Source: Paracoccus zhejiangensis (lineage in GTDB: Bacteria; Pseudomonadota; Alphaproteobacteria; Rhodobacterales; Rhodobacteraceae). Taken from it: a DNA stretch of 64,000 bases. The notes below the pieces were generated by a model, which ran no database searches, was not told where the DNA came from, and saw only the letters and a program-made list of their open reading frames with translations. Shown here piece by piece: positions 60,559 to 64,000 of this stretch (the stretch's first letter is position 1; each line of letters opens with the position of its first letter). The stretch is from positions 3,468,501 to 3,532,500 of the forward strand of contig NZ_CP025430.1 of NCBI RefSeq assembly GCF_002847445.1, in the 5' to 3' direction. The position numbers and the translations under genes were made by a program.

Positions 60559-60634
60559 GCCGCTGTAGCTCAGCTGGTAGAGCACGTCATTCGTAATGAT
60601 GGGGTCGGGGGTTCGAGTCCCTTCAGCGGCACCA
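60559..60634 (+). tRNA. tRNA-Thr (CGT anticodon)
   Basis: A complete 76-nt tRNA with encoded CCA. The acceptor stem GCCGCTG pairs with CAGCGGC; the D arm is GCTC-AGCTGGTA-GAGC. The anticodon stem CGTCA/TGATG encloses the loop TTCGTAA, giving anticodon CGT, which reads ACG. The T loop is TTCGAGT, its stem having two G-T wobbles. It decodes an abundant Thr codon in high-GC genomes. TsaD, encoded nearby, would modify A37 of this ANN-decoding tRNA. Confidence 0.97.
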
Positions 60635-60869
60635 CTTATCGCAGCAGAGATGCCGGGCGATAAGTGTCCTTCCCAGACCCGATGTTTCCGCCGCAGGCCG
60701 GTTTCCGCGCGTGCGTTTGCTCGTCCCTCACCTCGACTAAGCCGCTCACTCGTGGCCAAAATGCGCCGCCCCGCGCAATCGGTACTTGCAACTCGTGCCG
60801 GATTGGCAAGTCTGGTTAAAAAATGTTATCGCAAACATGAGCGAATCGAAGATTGTAGAGAGGGTGCCG
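60635..60869. promoter_or_regulatory. Upstream region of the alpha-glucosidase gene with a LacI-like operator
   Basis: This 235-bp interval has no gene. At 60823-60838, ATGTT-ATCGCA-AACAT has matching 5-base arms and a central CG, the form of LacI-family operators that control sugar genes. It lies 32 bp before the preferred start. An A-run precedes it. The regulator gene is not in the window. Confidence 0.5.
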
Positions 60870-62480
60870 ATGGTTGTTGAACGAGGGGGCGCGGATTGGT
60901 GGCGCGGATCGGTGACCTATCAGATCTATCCCCGGTCCTTCATGGATTCGGACAATAACGGCATTGGCGATCTGGCCGGCATCATCTCGCGGCTGGATTA
61001 TGTCGCCAGGCTGGGGGTCGATGCGATCTGGCTGTCGCCGGTCTTTCCCTCGCCGATGAAGGACATGGGCTATGACGTGTCGGATTATACCGACATCGAT
61101 CCGGGCTTCGGCAAGCTGGCCGAGTTCGACACGCTGGTTGAGAAGGCCCACAAGCTCGGGTTGAAGGTCATCATCGACCAGGTGATCTCGCACAGTTCGG
61201 ACCAGCATCCGTTCTTCACCGAATCGCGCAGTTCGCGCGACAATCCCAAGGCCGACTGGTATGTCTGGGCTGATCCGAACCTTGACGGCACACCGCCGAA
61301 CAACTGGCAGTCGATCTTCGGCGGCCCGGCCTGGACCTGGGATTCGCGCCGCCGTCAGTACTATTTCCATAACTTCCTGAAGGAACAGCCGGACTGGAAC
61401 TTCCATAACCCCGAGGTGCAGGACTATATGCTCTCGACTATGCGCTTCTGGCTCGAGCGCGGGGTGGACGGGTTCCGGCTGGACACGGTCAACTTCTATT
61501 TCCACGACAAGCTGCTGCGCGACAACCCGGCGAATTACCTGCCCTGGTCGCAGCAGGCGCTGAAGCCTTTCGACATGCAGTTCTGCCTGTTCTCGAAGAA
61601 CCAGCCCGAGAACCTGGCGTTCCTCGAACGGCTGCGCGCGCTCATGGACGAATTCGACGCCCGCGCCACCGTGGGCGAGGTCGGAGACAGCCATCTGTCG
61701 ATCGAACTGATGGGGAAATATACCAGCGGCAAGAAGCTGCACATGGCCTATTCCTTCGAGATGCTGGGGCCGAATTTCAGCGCCGAGCATTTCCGCAGCC
61801 GGATCGAAGGCTTCTTCAAGGGCGCGCCCGAGGGCTGGCCCTGCTGGGCCTTCTCGAATCATGACGTGCCGCGCCATGTCGGGCGCTGGTTGCCCCATGC
61901 GGCAGACCAGGATGCGCTGGCCAAGCAGGCGGCGGCCATGCTGCTGAGCTTCGAAGGTTCGGTCTGTCTCTATCAGGGCGAGGAACTGGGGCTGGTCGAT
62001 ACGCAGCTGGAGTTCGAGGAACTGACCGACCCGGACGGCATCGCCTTCTGGCCGGAATACAAGGGCCGCGATGGTTGCCGGACCCCGATGGTCTGGGATG
62101 CGAGGGCCGCGAATGGCGGGTTTTCCAAGGCCAACAAGACCTGGCTGCCGGTCAAGGCGCCGCAGCAGGCGCGGGCGGTCTCGACCCAGGAGGGCAAGCC
62201 GAACAGCGTTCTTGCCTTCTACCGCGAGATGCTGGCGCTGCGCCGGGCCGAGCCGGATCTGCGGCTTGGCGACATCCGCTTCCTCGACCTGCCCGAGCCG
62301 GTTCTGGGCTACGAGCGGGGCGAGGCGGTGATTTGCCTCTTTAACCTTTCGGCCGAGCCGGTCACCATCGATCTGGCACAACCCGTGCAAGAGTTGTTGA
62401 CGCAGGGGGCCGAGATTGCCGAGGGTCAGGTGACGCTGGCCGCCAACGGCTTTGTCATCGGCCGGAAACGGAACGGGTAG
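60870..62480 (+). CDS. Alpha-glucosidase (GH13)
   Basis: A 536-aa glycoside hydrolase 13 enzyme, likely releasing glucose from alpha-glucosides such as maltose, trehalose or sucrose. The TIM-barrel conserved regions are seen: QIYPRSFMDSDNNGIGD at the start, DQVISHSSDQHPFF (region I), GVDGFRLDTVNFYF with the nucleophile Asp (region II), TVGEVGDSH with the acid/base Glu (region III) and FSNHDVPRH (region IV). The start at 60870 has GAGAGGG 7 bases upstream; an upstream ATG at 60837 would overlap the operator. Followed by glgB with a 51-bp gap; both are likely co-transcribed. Confidence 0.93.
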   Translation: MVVERGGADWWRGSVTYQIYPRSFMDSDNNGIGDLAGIISRLDYVARLGVDAIWLSPVFPSPMKDMGYDVSDYTDIDPGFGKLAEFDTLVEKAHKLGLKVIIDQVISHSSDQHPFFTESRSSRDNPKADWYVWADPNLDGTPPNNWQSIFGGPAWTWDSRRRQYYFHNFLKEQPDWNFHNPEVQDYMLSTMRFWLERGVDGFRLDTVNFYFHDKLLRDNPANYLPWSQQALKPFDMQFCLFSKNQPENLAFLERLRALMDEFDARATVGEVGDSHLSIELMGKYTSGKKLHMAYSFEMLGPNFSAEHFRSRIEGFFKGAPEGWPCWAFSNHDVPRHVGRWLPHAADQDALAKQAAAMLLSFEGSVCLYQGEELGLVDTQLEFEELTDPDGIAFWPEYKGRDGCRTPMVWDARAANGGFSKANKTWLPVKAPQQARAVSTQEGKPNSVLAFYREMLALRRAEPDLRLGDIRFLDLPEPVLGYERGEAVICLFNLSAEPVTIDLAQPVQELLTQGAEIAEGQVTLAANGFVIGRKRNG

Positions 62481-62531
62481 GGCAGACTGCCGGGCCGGCA
62501 GACAGCAACCACAGGACGGAGTGCGCGAGAC

Positions 62532-64000
62532 ATGACAACGGCTGATCTTCCTCCGCATCTTTCCGGGCAGCATGTGTCGCGGCTGCTCGAGGCGCGGCAT
62601 GATGCGCCCTTCGACGTGCTGGGCCTGCACAAGCAGGGCCGCAAGGCCTGGATCGTGGCACTGGTCCCCGATGCGGTCTCGTTGGTGGCCGAGGTCGGCA
62701 AGAAGACGGTCGAGCTGCCCCGGATCGAGGGCGCGCTGTTCGGCGGGCCGGTGCCGGTGTCGAAAACCCCGCATCGCCTGCGCGCCCAGTTCGAGGATGG
62801 CCGCGACTGGGTTTTTGACGATCCCTATCGCTTTGGCCCGGTTCTGGGCGATGTCGATCAGTATCTGATGGGCGAGGGCACGCACCGCCGGCTGTGGGAT
62901 GCGCTTGGCGCCCATGTCCGCGCGCATGAGGGTGTCGATGGCACGCATTTCGCGGTCTGGGCACCCAATGCGGCGCGGGTTTCGGTGATCGGGGATTTCA
63001 ACCAGTGGGACGGTCGCCGCCACCCGATGCGCCGCGTCGGTGTGACGGGCGTGTGGGAGCTGTTCATCCCCGGCATCGGTGATGGCGCGCTCTACAAATA
63101 CGAGATCGCGCCGCAGCATGGTGGCTTGCTGGAAAAGGCCGATCCGGTGGGCTTTGGCGCGCAGCATCCGCCGCAAACGGCGTCGGTCGTGCGCGACATC
63201 TCGGGCTATGGCTGGGACGATGGCGACTGGATGGAAAGCCGGGCCGAGAAAAGCCGGCGCGACCAGCCGATCTCGATCTACGAGGTTCATCTGGGCAGCT
63301 GGCGCCGGGCCGAGGGCAACCGGCCGCTGAGCTACAAGGAGCTCGCGACCGAGCTGGTCGATTACGCCACCTTTATGGGCTTCACCCATCTGGAATTCCT
63401 GCCGATCAGCGAGTTTCCCTTTGACGGCTCATGGGGCTATCAGCCGGTGGGCATGTATGCGCCGACCATTCGTTTCGGCCCGCCGCATGAATTCCGCGAT
63501 CTGGTCGAAGCTGCGCACAAGGCCGGTCTGGGGATCATCCTCGACTGGGTGCCCGGCCATTTCCCCTCGGATACACATGGTCTGGCGCAGTTCGATGGCA
63601 GCCATCTCTATGAACATGCCGACCCGCGCGAGGGCTTCCACCAGGACTGGAACACCCTGATCTACAATTACGGCCGAACCGAGGTTCGCAACTATCTGGT
63701 GGCCAACGCGCTCTACTGGCTCGAGGAATACCATGTCGACGGGCTGCGCGTGGATGCGGTGGCCTCGATGCTCTACCGTGACTATTCGCGGCGTCAGGGC
63801 GAATGGGTGCCGAACCGCGATGGCGGGCGCGAGAATTACGAGGCGATCGATTTCCTCAAGGACATGAACGTGCAGGCCTATGGCCGGGTCGAGGGCATCG
63901 TCACCGTGGCCGAGGAATCGACGGCTTTCCCCGGCGTCTCGACCCCGGTCGATGCGGGGGGGCTTGGCTTCGGGTTCAAGTGGAACATGGGGTGGATGAA
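62532..64000 (+). CDS. glgB: 1,4-alpha-glucan branching enzyme (partial, runs off the window)
   Basis: The first 489 residues of a GH13 branching enzyme that makes alpha-1,6 branches in glycogen. Present are the N-terminal GlgB domain ([20 protein letters not shown]), the CBM48 ([20 protein letters not shown]), and the barrel regions [50 protein letters not shown] (nucleophile Asp) and [10 protein letters not shown] (acid/base Glu). The acid/base loop and C-terminal domain are partly outside. The start [12 protein letters not shown] has only a weak site upstream. Usually followed by glgC, glgA and glgX. Confidence 0.95.
   Translation, partial: MTTADLPPHLSGQHVSRLLEARHDAPFDVLGLHKQGRKAWIVALVPDAVSLVAEVGKKTVELPRIEGALFGGPVPVSKTPHRLRAQFEDGRDWVFDDPYRFGPVLGDVDQYLMGEGTHRRLWDALGAHVRAHEGVDGTHFAVWAPNAARVSVIGDFNQWDGRRHPMRRVGVTGVWELFIPGIGDGALYKYEIAPQHGGLLEKADPVGFGAQHPPQTASVVRDISGYGWDDGDWMESRAEKSRRDQPISIYEVHLGSWRRAEGNRPLSYKELATELVDYATFMGFTHLEFLPISEFPFDGSWGYQPVGMYAPTIRFGPPHEFRDLVEAAHKAGLGIILDWVPGHFPSDTHGLAQFDGSHLYEHADPREGFHQDWNTLIYNYGRTEVRNYLVANALYWLEEYHVDGLRVDAVASMLYRDYSRRQGEWVPNRDGGRENYEAIDFLKDMNVQAYGRVEGIVTVAEESTAFPGVSTPVDAGGLGFGFKWNMGWM

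Noticed and set aside
60538..60759. Minus-strand frame across the tRNA-Thr gene
   Set aside because: A tRNA antisense artefact commonly mis-annotated as a protein.
60816..63389. An 857-codon antisense frame over the alpha-glucosidase and glgB genes
   Set aside because: Same shadow effect; both sense-strand genes have complete catalytic motifs.
1..64000. CRISPR arrays, insertion sequences, prophage, toxin-antitoxin pairs, secretion systems
   Set aside because: No regular direct repeats, transposase, integrase, phage structural or toxin motifs were found on either strand; the window is mainly housekeeping and metabolic.

Overview
The window is high-GC, gene-dense chromosomal DNA of an alphaproteobacterium. 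The best fit is a Rhodobacteraceae member, probably Paracoccus-like. This rests on the DUF1013/TrcR cell-cycle regulator, COQ9, an alphaproteobacterial hemD - Mic60 (mitofilin) - hemY cluster, DUF4170 next to a short KDO transferase and lpxK, and a convergent-gene hairpin of the type common in this family. Genus is inference. There are no rRNA genes, insertion sequences, CRISPR arrays or prophage genes. One tRNA, tRNA-Thr(CGT), is present.

Layout. 1-8.2 kb: RNase R, an ArsR/SRPBCC pair with a visible promoter-operator, an unusual enolase-superfamily protein, an sseA-aminotransferase operon, a DUF1304 protein and smpB. 8.2-12.9 kb: a FAS1-like dehydratase, a translationally coupled K+-channel/cupin/P1-peptidase operon, a Hint-domain protein and an SH3/DUF1236 envelope protein. 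13.1-23.3 kb: gabD, a GlsB/YeaQ membrane protein, a ygiB-ygiC-like pair downstream of trcR, a T2 ribonuclease, gnd, an MFS transporter, COQ9 with a quinone oxidoreductase, and rpsU.

23.4-35.3 kb is a large formate dehydrogenase locus. The minus arm holds DUF3305, DUF3306, a TorD-like chaperone, a Tat-signal small protein, FdhA (Mo/W catalytic subunit, Cys type), FdhB (4x[4Fe-4S]), FdhC (cytochrome b) and a 49-aa membrane protein that is easy to miss. The divergent plus arm holds a 648-aa polyferredoxin, DUF6494, an Mrp/ApbC ATPase, a biotin/lipoate-ligase-like protein whose catalytic motifs look lost, and DUF6505. Together they look like an enzyme-plus-assembly module and are the most interesting part of the window.

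35.3-50.2 kb: N-formylglutamate amidohydrolase, pyruvate kinase, rpmI-rplT, a Ca2+/H+ antiporter, a P450, a Na+/alanine symporter, and an arsR - aquaporin - arsC operon behind a perfect 12-bp inverted repeat. Then come a structured 245-bp spacer and pheS. pheS is separated from pheT by four extra genes, the first of which is compositionally foreign. 50.2-57.1 kb: lipid A genes (lpxK, waaA, DUF4170), a ChaC-like enzyme, an EVE protein, a YciI protein, gpsA and tsaD, with hemD divergent. 57.2-64.0 kb: Mic60, hemY, tRNA-Thr, then an alpha-glucosidase and a glgB that runs off the window.

Motif, start and composition claims are by eye. Family names come from recognition, not from database searches.
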